From Rhodospirillaceae bacterium (GTDB lineage: Bacteria > Pseudomonadota > Alphaproteobacteria > Rhodospirillales > Rhodospirillaceae): a stretch of 64,000 nucleotides of DNA. The notes below the pieces were generated by a model. That model ran no database searches and had not been told where the DNA came from. It was given only the letters and a program-made list of their open reading frames with translations. The stretch spans positions 1 through 64,000 of the forward strand of contig CANJRD010000010.1 in NCBI GenBank assembly GCA_947476695.1, in the 5' to 3' direction. Positions within the stretch are counted from its first letter, which is position 1. Every line of letters starts with the position of its first letter. Positions 42,127 to 53,060 of this stretch are shown piece by piece. Made by a program: the position numbers and the translations under genes.

Positions 42127-44994
42127 ATGCTGACCGACATCAAAGTTCGCGGTGCCCGCGAGCACAATCTCCGCAACATCAACGTCGACATCCCGCGCAA
42201 TAAGCTGGTGGTGGTGACGGGGCTTTCGGGCTCCGGCAAATCGTCGCTCGCCTTCGACACGATTTACGCGGAAGGACAGCGCCGCTACGTCGAGAGTCTC
42301 TCGGCTTATGCGCGTCAGTTCCTTGAGCTCATGCAGAAGCCCGATGTGGATTCCATCGAGGGCCTCTCGCCCGCGATCTCCATCGAGCAGAAGACCACCA
42401 GCCGCAATCCGCGTTCCACCGTCGGCACGGTGACCGAGATCCACGACTACATGCGCCTGCTTTGGGCCCGCGTCGGCGTCCCGTATTCGCCGGCGACCGG
42501 CTTGCCCATCGAAGCGCAGACCGTCTCGCAGATGGTCGATCGCATCATGGCCATGGGCGACGGCACGCGCCTGTACCTGCTCGCGCCCATCGTGCGCGGC
42601 CGCAAGGGCGAATACAAAAAGGAACTGCAGGACCTGCAGAAGAAGGGCTTCCAGCGCGTCAAGGTCGACGGCACGCTGTATGAGATCGATGAAGTCCCGA
42701 CGCTGAACAAGAAGGTCAAGCACGACATCGAAGTGGTGGTGGACCGCGTGGTCGTGCGCGCCGACATGCAGACGCGGCTGGCGGATTCACTGGAGACGGC
42801 GCTCGGGCTCGCCGAGGGCATCGCCATCGCCGAGAACGCGGACGCAAAGGGCGACGGCGCCCGCACCACGTTCTCCGCCAAGTTCGCCTGCCCGGTCTCC
42901 GGCTTCACCATTGATGAGATCGAACCGCGGCTGTTCAGCTTCAACAACCCGTTCGGCGCCTGCCCGGCCTGCGACGGGCTCGGCGTGAAGATGCTGTTCG
43001 ATCCGGCGCTGGTGGTGCCAGATACGGAACTGTCCATCGAAGATGGCGCCGTCGCGCCGTGGTCCAGTTCCGGCGCGCCTTCGCCTTATTACATGCAGGC
43101 GCTGAAAGGCGTTCTGGCGCACTTCGGCCAGAAGGCGAACGTGCCGTGGAAGAAGCTGCCGTCGAAGGTGCGCGACGCCATCCTGAACGGCACCGGCGAC
43201 AACGACATCCAGATCAAATTCGACGACGGCATCCGCAAGTATGAAACGCGCAAGCCGTTTGAAGGCGTGGTGAACAACCTTCAACGCCGCTGGCGCGAAA
43301 CCGACAGCGATTGGATGCGCGAGGAACTGGAGGCCTATCAGACCGCCCAGCCTTGCGAAGCCTGCGGCGGCTATCGCCTGAAGCCCGAAGCGCTGGCCGT
43401 GAAGATCAATGCCAAGCACATCGGTGAAGTGTCGGAGATGAGCATTTCCGACTGCGGCGCCTGGTTCAAAGGCCTGAAGCTGAACGCCAAGCAGGGCGAG
43501 ATCGCGCGCCGCATCCTGCGCGAGATCGACGACCGCCTGCACTTCCTGAACAACGTCGGCCTCGATTACCTGACGCTGGCCCGCAACTCCGGCACGCTGT
43601 CGGGTGGCGAGAGCCAGCGCATCCGCCTCGCCTCGCAGATCGGTTCCGGCCTGACCGGCGTGTTGTATGTGCTGGATGAGCCGTCCATCGGCCTGCATCA
43701 GCGCGACAACAATCGCCTGCTGGAAACGCTCCATCACCTGCGCGACATCGGCAACACGGTTCTCGTGGTCGAGCACGATGAGGACGCCATCCGCCAAGCC
43801 GATCACCTGATCGACATGGGTCCTGGTGCTGGCGTTCACGGCGGCAAGATCATCGCCGAAGGCACACCGGCCGACGTGATGAAAAACGAAGAGTCGCTCA
43901 CCGCCGCCTATCTGACCGGGCGCAAGGAAATCCCGGTGCCGAGCGAACGCCGCAAAGGCAACGGCAAGACGCTCACGGTCAAGAACGCGCGCGCGAATAA
44001 CCTGAAAAACGTCGATGCGTCGATCCCGCTCGGCACGCTGACCTGCGTCACCGGCGTCTCCGGCGGCGGCAAAAGCTCGCTGATCATCGAGACGCTGTAT
44101 CACGGCCTCGCCCGGTCGCTGTACGGCAGCCACGATGTGCCGGGTCCGCATGACAAGATCGAAGGCCTGAACCACATCGACAAGGTCATCGACATCGACC
44201 AGTCGCCCATCGGCCGCACGCCGCGCTCGAACCCGGTGACGTACACCGGCGCCTTCACGCCGATCCGCGAATGGTTCGCCGAATTGCCGGAAGCCAAAGT
44301 GCGCGGCTATGCGCCGGGACGCTTCAGCTTCAACGTCAAAGGCGGACGCTGCGAGGCCTGCCAGGGTGACGGCCTGATCAAGATCGAGATGCACTTCCTG
44401 CCCGACGTCTACGTCACCTGCGACGTCTGCAAGGGCAAGCGCTACAACCGCGAAACCCTCGAAGTTCAGTTCAAGGGCAAGTCCATCGCCGATGTGCTGG
44501 ACATGACCGTCGAGGAAGGCGCGGAGTTCTTCAAAGCCGTGCCGATGATCCGCGACAAGATGGAAACGCTGCGCCAGGTCGGCCTGGGCTATGTGCATCT
44601 CGGGCAGCAAGCCACAACGCTGTCCGGCGGCGAAGCGCAACGCGTGAAGCTCGCCAAGGAGCTTTCAAAGCGCGCCACCGGCCGCACGCTTTACATCCTC
44701 GATGAACCGACCACCGGCCTGCACTTCGACGACGTGCGCAAGCTGCTTGAGGTGCTGCATACCCTGGTCGACCAGGGCAACAGCATGATCGTCATCGAGC
44801 ATAATCTCGATGTCATCAAGACAGCGGACTGGATCATCGACATCGGCCCCGAAGGCGGCGCCGGCGGCGGGCGGATCGTGGGCACCGGCACGCCGGAAGA
44901 CATCGTGCGCGTGAAGGAAAGCTATACCGGCCAGTTCCTGAAGGAACGGCTGGATGCGGCCAGCGCCGGCAAGAAGGCGAAGAAGCGGGCTTAG
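42127..44994 (+). CDS. uvrA: Excinuclease ABC subunit A
   Basis: 955 aa from [15 protein letters not shown]. Two ABC modules: Walker [10 protein letters not shown] near residue 33 and GVSGGGKSS near 645, with signatures [12 protein letters not shown] and [12 protein letters not shown]. Zinc-binding Cys pairs CPAC/CEAC and C-terminal CEACQGDG...CDVCKG. UvrA scans DNA for bulky lesions and loads UvrB; Mfd in this window recruits it. The frame is open upstream of the start but lacks homology. Convergent 4-bp overlap with the next gene. Confidence 0.97.
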   Translation: MLTDIKVRGAREHNLRNINVDIPRNKLVVVTGLSGSGKSSLAFDTIYAEGQRRYVESLSAYARQFLELMQKPDVDSIEGLSPAISIEQKTTSRNPRSTVGTVTEIHDYMRLLWARVGVPYSPATGLPIEAQTVSQMVDRIMAMGDGTRLYLLAPIVRGRKGEYKKELQDLQKKGFQRVKVDGTLYEIDEVPTLNKKVKHDIEVVVDRVVVRADMQTRLADSLETALGLAEGIAIAENADAKGDGARTTFSAKFACPVSGFTIDEIEPRLFSFNNPFGACPACDGLGVKMLFDPALVVPDTELSIEDGAVAPWSSSGAPSPYYMQALKGVLAHFGQKANVPWKKLPSKVRDAILNGTGDNDIQIKFDDGIRKYETRKPFEGVVNNLQRRWRETDSDWMREELEAYQTAQPCEACGGYRLKPEALAVKINAKHIGEVSEMSISDCGAWFKGLKLNAKQGEIARRILREIDDRLHFLNNVGLDYLTLARNSGTLSGGESQRIRLASQIGSGLTGVLYVLDEPSIGLHQRDNNRLLETLHHLRDIGNTVLVVEHDEDAIRQADHLIDMGPGAGVHGGKIIAEGTPADVMKNEESLTAAYLTGRKEIPVPSERRKGNGKTLTVKNARANNLKNVDASIPLGTLTCVTGVSGGGKSSLIIETLYHGLARSLYGSHDVPGPHDKIEGLNHIDKVIDIDQSPIGRTPRSNPVTYTGAFTPIREWFAELPEAKVRGYAPGRFSFNVKGGRCEACQGDGLIKIEMHFLPDVYVTCDVCKGKRYNRETLEVQFKGKSIADVLDMTVEEGAEFFKAVPMIRDKMETLRQVGLGYVHLGQQATTLSGGEAQRVKLAKELSKRATGRTLYILDEPTTGLHFDDVRKLLEVLHTLVDQGNSMIVIEHNLDVIKTADWIIDIGPEGGAGGGRIVGTGTPEDIVRVKESYTGQFLKERLDAASAGKKAKKRA

Positions 44995-45755
44995 ACTCTG
45001 GCTGAATCTGTTTTGATCGCGGACCTGAATTCCACCCCGCGCGATCGCATGAACGCCACCCGTTCCGCATGCTTGGTGTCCTGCGGGTCGATCGCCGCGT
45101 AAACCGTCGCCTTGCCGGTGCAGGCATGTGGCTCGCCGCGCAACCGGTCGAAGATCAGCCGGTCTTCGCCGTCACCGCTCGGCCACTCGGCGTAGGACCA
45201 CAAGTGCACGATCGGCAGCAGTTCGAGCTTGTTCAGGGCCAGTCCGCTCGGCCGGACGAACCCGCCGAAGTCCGTGGCGTAAATACCCTTGTCGACGCCG
45301 ACGCTTTCGATCTCGTCGATGCACAAGCCCTCGCCGGTCTCGTTGTCGGCGTAGATCGAATAGGCGAACGCCCACTTCCGGCCCGAGATCGCTTTCAATA
45401 TGTCGGCGCAATGTTCCGCCGCGAACCAATCGTCGTCATCCAGGTAGGTGACGATCTCGGCATCGGCGAGCAACGTCAGCGCGGCGCGCAGCGATCCGCC
45501 GTAAAAGCTGGAGTGCGGCCCGCCGCGACGACGCGACGTTGAATATCCGACGTTGAGCCACGTCAGCGAAACGTTGCCGGGACATTCCGCGACCAACGTC
45601 GCGCGCATGGATTCAAATCGCTGTCGCGGATCGCAGTCGACGCCGACCAGCACCTGGATCCGGCCGGAATGCGTTTGGCGGAAGATCGACCGCACTGCCC
45701 TGAGCAGCGAATCCCGGCACACGGTGACGACAAGAACGGCGATATCGTGTCTCAA
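44991..45755 (-). CDS. Family 2 glycosyltransferase
   Basis: 254 aa, GT-A fold: [19 protein letters not shown] at the N-terminus, then a DDDD metal motif in [15 protein letters not shown] near residue 105, and [10 protein letters not shown]. Soluble, no membrane segment. Transfers a sugar from a nucleotide donor; acceptor unknown. Confidence 0.8.
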   Translation of the reverse strand: MRHDIAVLVVTVCRDSLLRAVRSIFRQTHSGRIQVLVGVDCDPRQRFESMRATLVAECPGNVSLTWLNVGYSTSRRRGGPHSSFYGGSLRAALTLLADAEIVTYLDDDDWFAAEHCADILKAISGRKWAFAYSIYADNETGEGLCIDEIESVGVDKGIYATDFGGFVRPSGLALNKLELLPIVHLWSYAEWPSGDGEDRLIFDRLRGEPHACTGKATVYAAIDPQDTKHAERVAFMRSRGVEFRSAIKTDSARV

Positions 45756-45809
45756 GACAATCGAACCAACGATGCGTGCAGGGTCAGAAACGGCGGCGGC
45801 TTTTCGCCC

Positions 45810-46385
45810 TCAACGCTTGATGCGAGAGACCTTCGACCCTTCGATGCTGACGCCTGCCATCAGCCCTTGCTGGCCGAAGATGAAAGCGTAGGCGTCGTCC
45901 TTCAGCGTCGTGGAGGACAGATTCTTGGCCACCCCTTCGTTGACGACGACAACCGTCGGCCCAACGCCGATTTCCCACCCCTTCGAGTCCTTCAGGTATT
46001 GGAGCGCCTTGTCGTTCATGAAGAACACGGCGTAGCCGTAAGCCTGTGCGCCGATCTGAAGACCGAAAGACGCGGATGCGGAGCTATAGTTGCCGACGGT
46101 CTTGCCGCCTTCCCGAAGCGCCCCTTCACCGTAGCTCCCGCCAATTCCGAGACCGGCCTTGACGATTTTGGGAAACACCAGGATGCCGCGCGCCTGCTTC
46201 GAGATGCTTTCGGCCACGGGATTGATTCGATAGAGCGTCTGGAGCGACTGGAGCGACTGCGCGGCGTCCCGATCGATTTCCTTTGCCGTCGCCGCGAGAG
46301 CGGTCTGGGTCAAGGAGGTCGCCGCAAACGCCGCCCCGGCGGCCATGCAGCCCACCGCCAAAGAAGAACGCCGAGTCATCGTCAT
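45810..46385 (-). CDS. Exported SYLF (Ysc84-like) lipid-binding protein
   Basis: 191 aa. Signal peptide to about residue 32 (AAFAATSLTQTALA), then the SYLF domain: RGILVFPKIVKAGLGIGGSYGEG and SFGLQIGAQAYGY, with GWEIGVGPTVVVVN. The domain binds phosphoinositide-type lipids in eukaryotes; in bacteria its role is poorly known. The twin-Arg near the start (TRRSS) could direct Tat export. Confidence 0.88.
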   Translation of the reverse strand: MTMTRRSSLAVGCMAAGAAFAATSLTQTALAATAKEIDRDAAQSLQSLQTLYRINPVAESISKQARGILVFPKIVKAGLGIGGSYGEGALREGGKTVGNYSSASASFGLQIGAQAYGYAVFFMNDKALQYLKDSKGWEIGVGPTVVVVNEGVAKNLSSTTLKDDAYAFIFGQQGLMAGVSIEGSKVSRIKR

Positions 46386-46446
46386 CGCGCCGATCCTCCA
46401 TTTTCTCCGAGCGTCATCTTAACATTCCTCGACCTACGGCGCTGCC

Positions 46447-46836
46447 CTATTTGAGCGTATTCAAGCCCGGCAACCACGCGGACAGCCGCGCGATCTTGCC
46501 GCCGTCCGCGACGGAGGCGAATTCGATGATGGTCACGTTGTCGGTGGCTTCGGGCGTCCCATCCATATTCGTGCGCCGCACGGACAGGCGCACCGCCAGT
46601 CGCCGCGCGGCCTCATCGACCATGAACACGAAGTCGCCATGCCACGACGATTTCACCGCTTTGGCGCGGCGTTCATAACCGTCCCGTATTTCCGCAAGTC
46701 CCGACCGGGTGGTCGCGTGGCTGGGAACGTCCATCACCGCATCGGGGGTGAAGTGGCTAAGAATTGCGTCCGTGTCGAAGCGGTCGACATCCGCTAAATA
46801 GGCGACGGCCTTGGCGACCATTTCGTCCCGTGTCAT
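46447..46836 (-). CDS. SnoaL/NTF2-like protein
   Basis: 129 aa. Cone-shaped alpha+beta fold signature: DEMVAKAVAYLADVDRFDTD, HFTPDAVMDVP, then beta strands HGDFVFMVDE and DNVTIIEFAS. Such proteins are isomerases, hydrolases or ligand binders. No operon partner of known pathway. Confidence 0.7.
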   Translation of the reverse strand: MTRDEMVAKAVAYLADVDRFDTDAILSHFTPDAVMDVPSHATTRSGLAEIRDGYERRAKAVKSSWHGDFVFMVDEAARRLAVRLSVRRTNMDGTPEATDNVTIIEFASVADGGKIARLSAWLPGLNTLK

Positions 46837-46950
46837 GCCCCCTCCCCGTGTCCGCGTGTCGCCTATGCTATCGCGGTTATCTTTCGTCGTCCTTGGCGCG
46901 CTGCTCTGGCTGGTCCCGGATCGGCGCAGGGAGCGCGAAATCGGAAGTCG

Positions 46951-48218
46951 CTAGCGCGACGACGGCAGGCTCACCGTCACGGTCGTGCCCTCGCCCAGCT
47001 TGCTGGCGATGGCTAACTTGCCTTGCTGAAGTTCGGTGAACTTCTTGGCGATCGCCAAGCCTAAACCGACACCGCCGTCCTTGCGGACGGTCGGGTGCTT
47101 GGCCTGCCGGAAGGGTTCGCCCAAATAGGACAACTCTTCCGCCGAGATACCGATTCCGGTGTCGGTCACATCGATCCGCACCCGATCGCCGTCGCCGCGT
47201 GCCGTGACGGTCACGCGGCCGCCGGACGGCGTGAACTTGGTCGCGTTGGACAGCGCAGGTTGATCATGATCTGCTGGAACAGCTTGGGATCGGCCTGCCC
47301 GCGCGGCGTTGCATCTGCGACATCGAGGCGAAGGTCCAGCCCCGCCTTCGCCGCCTGGCCTTCGAGCGTGGTCATCGCGCGGGCGAGTTCCTCCGCCACG
47401 TCGAGCGGCTCGGTCGCGGCGATGAGCTGCCGCACTTCCAGCCACGCGATATTGAGAAGATCGTCGACGATGCTGAGCAGATGCCGCGCGCTGCCGTGGA
47501 TGTCCTCGGCATACTCGCGATAGCGCAATGAGCCCGGCGGCCCGGCATAGTCGAGCGTGAGCGCTTCAGAAAATCCGATGATGGCGTTCAATGGCGTACG
47601 CAGTTCATGGCTCATCATCGCCAGGAAGTTCGACTTGGCGTCGCTTGCCTCCTGCGCGCGCAGGCGCTCAAGCTCCACGTGCTGCGCGAGGCGTGCAATC
47701 ACAATCAACGGACCGAAGGTCGTCACCGTCAACATCAAGGTGCCGATCACCCAGGTCGTCCCGGCCAACGGCTCCGGCGGTGGCGGTGGCGCCGGTAAGT
47801 ATCCCGACATGAAGGCGAAGCATCCCGTCACCATCGCCAGCACCGCCGCGCCCGCCGTGGCGATACCGGCGCGCTCCCCAAACAGGGCCGCAGAGATGAT
47901 CACCGCCAAGGCGAAATCGAGAAAGCCATGCGGCGCGGCATAGATCAGCAACTTTCCCATTCCGGCGATGAACGCCAGCGCGATGATTGAGCCACCGCGC
48001 ACGACAAGCGGCATCCGGTGCCGCAACGCCGCGATCACGCTGACGCAGCTCACCAACACGCTCGCGCCGATCAACACTTCGTTCGGCAAGAACCTCGGCC
48101 GGAAGACCGTTGCCACGCTCAAGATGGTGATTGCGCCCAGCGACAACCACACCAGCATCGCATTGCAGACGTCTGAGCGAATAGCCTTCAGCGTCTTGCT
48201 CTCGATCCGCATACGCAT
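46951..48218 (-). pseudogene. Multi-TM sensor histidine kinase, frameshifted in the ATPase domain
   Basis: Start MRMRIESKTL at 48218. Five to six hydrophobic segments fill residues ~20-185, then HisKA with His in MMSHELRTPLNAIIGFSEAL. The first frame reaches FQQIMINL near 47260, then shifts. The second frame resumes at LSNATKFTPSGGRVTV and runs through DTGIGISAEEL and GVGLGLAIAKKF to 46951. Restoring one base, probably a G between INL and LSNATKF, would rejoin the N-box. Frameshift or assembly error. Confidence 0.8.
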
Positions 48219-48304
48219 GTCCCCCGTCGGCGCATGCCATTGCGCGCCCGAATCCCCGGGGGACCTTATAACCGAAAATCCGCGGCTGACGCTGCCGAAT
48301 CCCC

Positions 48305-49759
48305 TCACGCCGCTGAATGACGATCGGTGATCGTGTGATGAGCACCGCGCAAGTCGTCAACAAACCTTCGCATCTCGACCGCGCGCGTCCGGTCGTCCGG
48401 CAGGCGCAGCAGATAGCTGGGATGCACCGTCACCCACAGCGCCGCGCCGTCGGCCAGCGGGATCGACCGGCCACGCACCTCGCCGATCTTCACCGACTGG
48501 CCGAGCACCCCGCGCGCCGCCGAGGCGCCCAAGGCGACGATGGTCTTCGGCTTCACCAGCGCGCGCTCCTGATCCAGCCACCAGCGGCAATGATCGATCT
48601 CCGAAGTGCTTGGCGTTTTGTGCTGGCGGCGCTTGCCGCGCGGCTCATACTTGAAGTGCTTCACCGCATTGGTGAGACAGGCCGCCGAACGGTCGATGCC
48701 CGCCTCGGACAGCGCCGCATCCAGCACCTTCCCCGCCGGGCCGACGAAGGGCTTTCCGGCGAGGTCCTCCCGATCGCCCGGCTGTTCGCCGACGATCATC
48801 AGGCGCGCGGCCGGCGGACCTTCGCCGAACACGCATTGCGTCGCCAGCGCGCCGATGGGACAGCGGCGACAGGCCTCCACCTCGCGATGCACACCGGCCA
48901 GCGTGCCGAGATCGCGCGGCAACGGCGCGTGCACCGGACGCCGCCGCGCCTCAACCGCCGTCATCGGCGACGCGGGCGTCGGTTCCGCCGCCACCATCCC
49001 CGCGCTGCGATGCCCGGCGGCGCGCAGCAGCGGCGTCACCTCCCGCGTTTCCAGCATGTTGCGCCAATACTTCTTCGGCATCTCCTTGGTCATCGCTTTG
49101 ATCTTCACCCGCGCCGGATTGAAGATGCTGCGATAGTAGGCGCGCCAATGCGCATCCAGGCGATCCTTCGCCGGCACCGCGTCGCGCGTTGCGCCAGGCC
49201 CGAAGCTGAGCACGGTGCCATCCCACCGCGCTGAGCGTTCAGGTGTGAGGATCGCCCAGCGCATCGAGGTGAAGCGGTCGCGGAAGAACGGCGCGGAGGC
49301 TTCCAGCGTGTGATGGCTCGGCTCGAACCACGCGAGGTACAGGCTCTCCTCGCCCGCCGCCTCGGGCTCGATTTCCTTGAAGCGCAGGAAGGCGTGGGTC
49401 TTGTGGATGTCGCGATGCACCGCTTTCGCGAGCGCCTCGGCGCGGCGGATATCGGGATCGGCGGCATCGGTGAGCACGCCCGGATCGCACCGCAGACGCC
49501 ACAGCAGGCGATACATCAGGCTGAAACGTTCGGTGTCCTGGTGCAGCAAGGCGCTGTCGGCAAGCTCCACAAAGCGGCGCGGCACGGTGAAGGCTTGCGC
49601 GGGCGCGGACGTCACTGGTGTCGCGAACAGGTCGCCACCCGCGTCGCCGACGCGCCAGGTGACATCCTCCGGCGCCAGATCGGCGGCCATCGCGGCGCGC
49701 GCGCCGGCACGCCATCCGGCGAGGTCGGCCTCATGCGCCAGCCGCACCGCGACGCTCAT
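48305..49759 (-). CDS. DUF4130-UdgX fusion, uracil-DNA-binding protein
   Basis: 484 aa from MSVAVRLAHEADL. The N-terminal half is the DUF4130 (SAM-linked) domain (YRLLWRLRCDPGVL, HKTHAFLRFKEIE). The C-terminal half is a UdgX-type uracil glycosylase: VGEQPGDREDLAGKPFVGPA, and the R-loop GKRRQHKTPS with His380, the residue that becomes covalently bonded to uracil sites in UdgX. It overlaps the radical-SAM gene by 4 bp (ATGA). Together they form the known UdgX / radical-SAM repair pair. Confidence 0.92.
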   Translation of the reverse strand: MSVAVRLAHEADLAGWRAGARAAMAADLAPEDVTWRVGDAGGDLFATPVTSAPAQAFTVPRRFVELADSALLHQDTERFSLMYRLLWRLRCDPGVLTDAADPDIRRAEALAKAVHRDIHKTHAFLRFKEIEPEAAGEESLYLAWFEPSHHTLEASAPFFRDRFTSMRWAILTPERSARWDGTVLSFGPGATRDAVPAKDRLDAHWRAYYRSIFNPARVKIKAMTKEMPKKYWRNMLETREVTPLLRAAGHRSAGMVAAEPTPASPMTAVEARRRPVHAPLPRDLGTLAGVHREVEACRRCPIGALATQCVFGEGPPAARLMIVGEQPGDREDLAGKPFVGPAGKVLDAALSEAGIDRSAACLTNAVKHFKYEPRGKRRQHKTPSTSEIDHCRWWLDQERALVKPKTIVALGASAARGVLGQSVKIGEVRGRSIPLADGAALWVTVHPSYLLRLPDDRTRAVEMRRFVDDLRGAHHTITDRHSAA

Positions 49760-50982
49760 AGCAACGAAAGTTGTGTGGCGCGCGGCACCAGGCGTTCGCG
49801 CAGGTTCGCGGTGTCGGCCAGCTTCGTCGGCCGCCAATCGGTGCAGACGATGAACGGCAGCAGCGCCTTCACGCTGCGGCACAGGCGCGTCAGATCCTCA
49901 AGGTGGAGGCCGCGCCGTTTACGTACCGCAAGGATGCGATCCGCCACCCGCACGCCCAGCCCCGGCACGCGCAGCAACATCTCGCGCGGCGCGCGGTTGA
50001 GGTCGACCGGGAACTGCGCGCGGTTGGCCAAGGCCCAGGCGGTCTTGGGATCGAGCTGCAAATCGAGCATGCCGTCTCGCGTCCCCGTCACGATCTCCGG
50101 CACGTTGAAGCCGTAATACCGCAGCAGCCAATCGGCCTGATACAGCCGGTGCTCGCGCATCAACGGCGGCGCTTGCAGCGGCAACAGCTTGCTGGCATCG
50201 GGGATCGGGCTGAAGGCCGAGTAATACACGCGCGACAGGCCATAGCTGCCGTACAGCGTTTCACTGGTGCCCAGCACGGTGGCGTCGGTCGCGGCATCGG
50301 CGCCGACGATCATCTGCGTGCTTTGCGACGTCGAGAACGGCGGCGCCTTGGCGGAGCGTTTGCGGTCCTCGCGCGCGCCGTCGATGCGCTGGCGCAGGTT
50401 CGCCATCGCCTTGCGGATGCGGCGGCCATCCTTCTGCAGCGCGAGCCGTGCGAGATCGCTCTCCTGCGGCAGTTCGACATTGATCGACAAACGATCCGCC
50501 AGCCGCCCCGCCTCGGCCAGCAACTCCGGCGCGGCATCGGGAATGGTCTTGAGATGGATGTAGCCGCGAAAGCCGTGCTCCTCGCGCAAGCTGCGCGCCA
50601 CGGCCACCACCTGCTCCATCGTCTCATCCGGCGAGCGCACGATGCCCGACGACAGGAACAGGCCCTCGATCATATTGCGGCGATAGAAACCGAGCGTGAG
50701 GTCGACGACTTCCTTCACGCTGAACCGCGCGCGCGCCACGTTGCTGGAGACGCGGCTGACGCAGTAGTGGCAGTCGAACATGCAGTAGTTCGTCAGCAGC
50801 ACCTTCAGCAGCGAGATGCAGCGCACGTCGGGCGCATAGGCATGACAGATGCCCATGCCCGGCGCGGTGGAGCCGATGGACTTCGCGTCAGCCGTGCGCG
50901 GCGCCGCACCCGACGACGCACAGGACGCGTCGTACTTGGCGGCATCTGCAAAAATCTCCAGCTTTTGCAACGAGTTGAGCAT
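49756..50982 (-). CDS. Putative DNA modification/repair radical SAM protein
   Basis: 408 aa. Radical SAM cluster Cys67, Cys71 and Cys74 in TNYCMFDCHYC, an extra Cys-rich N-terminus, and a C-terminal helix-hairpin-helix near 335-370 (APREMLLRVPGLGVRVADRI) likely to touch DNA. This family (TIGR03916 type) is nearly always next to the DUF4130/UdgX gene, as here, with translational overlap. Its reaction is unknown. Confidence 0.88.
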   Translation of the reverse strand: MLNSLQKLEIFADAAKYDASCASSGAAPRTADAKSIGSTAPGMGICHAYAPDVRCISLLKVLLTNYCMFDCHYCVSRVSSNVARARFSVKEVVDLTLGFYRRNMIEGLFLSSGIVRSPDETMEQVVAVARSLREEHGFRGYIHLKTIPDAAPELLAEAGRLADRLSINVELPQESDLARLALQKDGRRIRKAMANLRQRIDGAREDRKRSAKAPPFSTSQSTQMIVGADAATDATVLGTSETLYGSYGLSRVYYSAFSPIPDASKLLPLQAPPLMREHRLYQADWLLRYYGFNVPEIVTGTRDGMLDLQLDPKTAWALANRAQFPVDLNRAPREMLLRVPGLGVRVADRILAVRKRRGLHLEDLTRLCRSVKALLPFIVCTDWRPTKLADTANLRERLVPRATQLSLL

Positions 50983-51076
50983 GGGACCTCGAAAAGAGTT
51001 CCCATTTTGTTCTATTTACAAAATAGAGGCAAGCGGAACGGACATTACATTAGATAATGTTTGGAGAGGTTCAAAA

Positions 51077-51970
51077 TTGGCAGGCAGCAAAATGTCTCAG
51101 AAGCTCGCACGGACCGCGTTGATCTATGACTTTGACGGCACCCTTGCCCGCGGAAACTTGCAAGAACGGAGTTTCATTCCAAGCATCGGAATGGAAAACC
51201 AGAGCTTCTGGGATGAAGTAAAAGCACGCACCAAGGCTCACGACGCCGATGAAATACTTATGTACATGCATGTGATGCTGGAAAAGGCGCGAATTCGCAA
51301 TTTGCCCATAACAAAAGATCAGCTACGCAGCTGCGGCAAGGACGCACAATTATTTGATGGTTTAAAAGACGGAGCATGGTTTGAGCGAATCAATGATCAT
51401 GCTCGTGACCGTGGCCTAGCGCTTGAACACTACATCGTCTCGTCCGGCATTCATGAGATGATTGCCGGCTGTCCTATCTACGATCAATTCAAAGGCGTGT
51501 TTGCTTCAAAATTTATTTACGAGAACGATACGGCCCTCTGGCCTGGCGTCGGAATTAATTACACGTCCAAAACGCAGTACCTTTTTCGAATCAATAAGGG
51601 CATCGAAAATCATTGGGACAATGATTCCATCAACGCCTATATGCCGGAAGAAGAACGCCCCATTCCTTTCAGCCGAATGATCTTTTTTGGCGACGGTGAA
51701 ACAGATGTGCCGGCTATGAAAATGATCACTTATAAGGGCGGCCACTCAGTCGCAGTTTACGACGATAAGCGCACTGATAAGGATTTGGACAAAATCCACC
51801 GACTTATATCTGATGGGCGCGTAGAATTCGTTGCTCCCGGAGACTATTTGGAGAAGTCGCAGCTCGACATCATCGTGAAGGGCTTAATAGGTCGCATCGC
51901 GCGCCGTAACGGATATCGTCCGCCAATAAAAAGCGGCCAGCCACGCGTCGCAGAAACAGCGCAGCAATGA
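51077..51970 (+). CDS. HAD-family phosphatase-like protein, AT-richer than surroundings
   Basis: HAD motif I DFDGTLA near residue 16, motif II YIVSSGI, and motif IV FFGDGETDVPAM. A long cap (~80-130) contains FWDEVKARTKAHDADEIL. TTG at 51077 is 7 nt after GGAGAGG, a good ribosome site; ATG at 51092 lacks one. Base composition falls clearly relative to both flanks, which suggests recent transfer. Substrate unknown. Confidence 0.75.
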   Translation: MAGSKMSQKLARTALIYDFDGTLARGNLQERSFIPSIGMENQSFWDEVKARTKAHDADEILMYMHVMLEKARIRNLPITKDQLRSCGKDAQLFDGLKDGAWFERINDHARDRGLALEHYIVSSGIHEMIAGCPIYDQFKGVFASKFIYENDTALWPGVGINYTSKTQYLFRINKGIENHWDNDSINAYMPEEERPIPFSRMIFFGDGETDVPAMKMITYKGGHSVAVYDDKRTDKDLDKIHRLISDGRVEFVAPGDYLEKSQLDIIVKGLIGRIARRNGYRPPIKSGQPRVAETAQQ

Positions 51971-51986
51971 CAAGCTTCTAACAATC

Positions 51987-53060
51987 TCAGGGTGATCTTC
52001 TCATATTTCGCTGCGCCACATAAGCATCCACCCACGCTTGTGCGCCGGTGAAGCCTAGCGCCTTCGACTTCAGCGTATCCGCAATCGCGGCGTCCAAATC
52101 TCCGAGCTGTGCGTTGATGCGTCCGCGCATCCAGTAGGCTTCGCCGTCGGTGTCGGCGAGGTCTATGGCGCGGTCCAGCGCGGCTTTCGCGGGTTTCAGT
52201 TTTCCGCCGTTCGCCAAGATCTCGCCGCGCAGGCGTTCGGTCTGGGCGGCCTTGCCTGCCTGCGCTTCGAAGGCGTCGAGCAGCATGATCGCCTCGTCGC
52301 TTTTCCGCACGCGCGCGAGCACGGTGGCGCGGCGGGAGACGTTCTGCCATTTGGCGGGATCGATGCGCAGCGCGGCTTCGCTGTCGGCGAGCGCGCCGGG
52401 GAGATCGCCGAGGTCGAAGCGCAGGCCCGCGCGTTGCCAGTAGGCGACGTCGTTCTGGGGCGCGAGTTCGATGGCGACCTTCAGTTCGCGCAGCGCGTCC
52501 TCGACCCAGCGTTCTTTCACCTCACTGGTGCGCGGCATCGTTGAGGCGACACGCGCCTGCGCCACGCCCATGGACTCGCTGAACGTCGCGAGCGCGTCGG
52601 TCAGCTTCTCCTGCTGCTCCCAGGCGAAGCGGCGCAGGTTGCGCGCGTGATAGAGCTTGTCTTTCGGCACGTTGGGAATGTCGACGTAGGCCGTGAGGTA
52701 GGCAATGCCGGTGGCGATGTTGCCCATCGCCATCGCCTGGTTGCCGGCGGCGTAAAGCTGATCGCCGATGGTCGCGTCGATCCGCGCGCCGCGCTTGTAG
52801 GCCAGGGCGGCCTCGGCCACGCGGTTCTGTTGCCAGTAGGCGTCGCCCATGCGGCGCAGCATGTAAGCCTGGGCTTGCTGGTCCGTCAGCTTGAGGCACG
52901 GGGTGCCGGTGCCCGCCGGCCCGAGTTGGAGTTCCTGATACAGGCAGCTGAGCTGGCGCGGGCCGAACACGGCCGCCGAGATCGCGGCGCCGACGACCGC
53001 CGCGAAGGCCATCACGCCGATGAGCCGGAAGATACGCATTCCCATGCCGACCGGGTGCAT
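51987..53060 (-). CDS. Membrane-anchored TPR protein
   Basis: About 357 aa. TM near residues 10-32 (IFRLIGVMAFAAVVGAAISAA). Several TPRs follow (ALAYKRGARIDATIGDQLY, PGALADSEAALRIDPAKW, KPAKAALDRAIDLADTDGEA), probably periplasmic. MHPVGMGM or the downstream MRIF could be the start. Role unknown; a scaffold for protein complexes is the usual case. Confidence 0.7.
   Translation of the reverse strand: MHPVGMGMRIFRLIGVMAFAAVVGAAISAAVFGPRQLSCLYQELQLGPAGTGTPCLKLTDQQAQAYMLRRMGDAYWQQNRVAEAALAYKRGARIDATIGDQLYAAGNQAMAMGNIATGIAYLTAYVDIPNVPKDKLYHARNLRRFAWEQQEKLTDALATFSESMGVAQARVASTMPRTSEVKERWVEDALRELKVAIELAPQNDVAYWQRAGLRFDLGDLPGALADSEAALRIDPAKWQNVSRRATVLARVRKSDEAIMLLDAFEAQAGKAAQTERLRGEILANGGKLKPAKAALDRAIDLADTDGEAYWMRGRINAQLGDLDAAIADTLKSKALGFTGAQAWVDAYVAQRNMRRSP

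Noticed and set aside
42787-44640. Long minus-strand ORF opposite uvrA
   Set aside because: Same GC-shadow effect over a clear uvrA.
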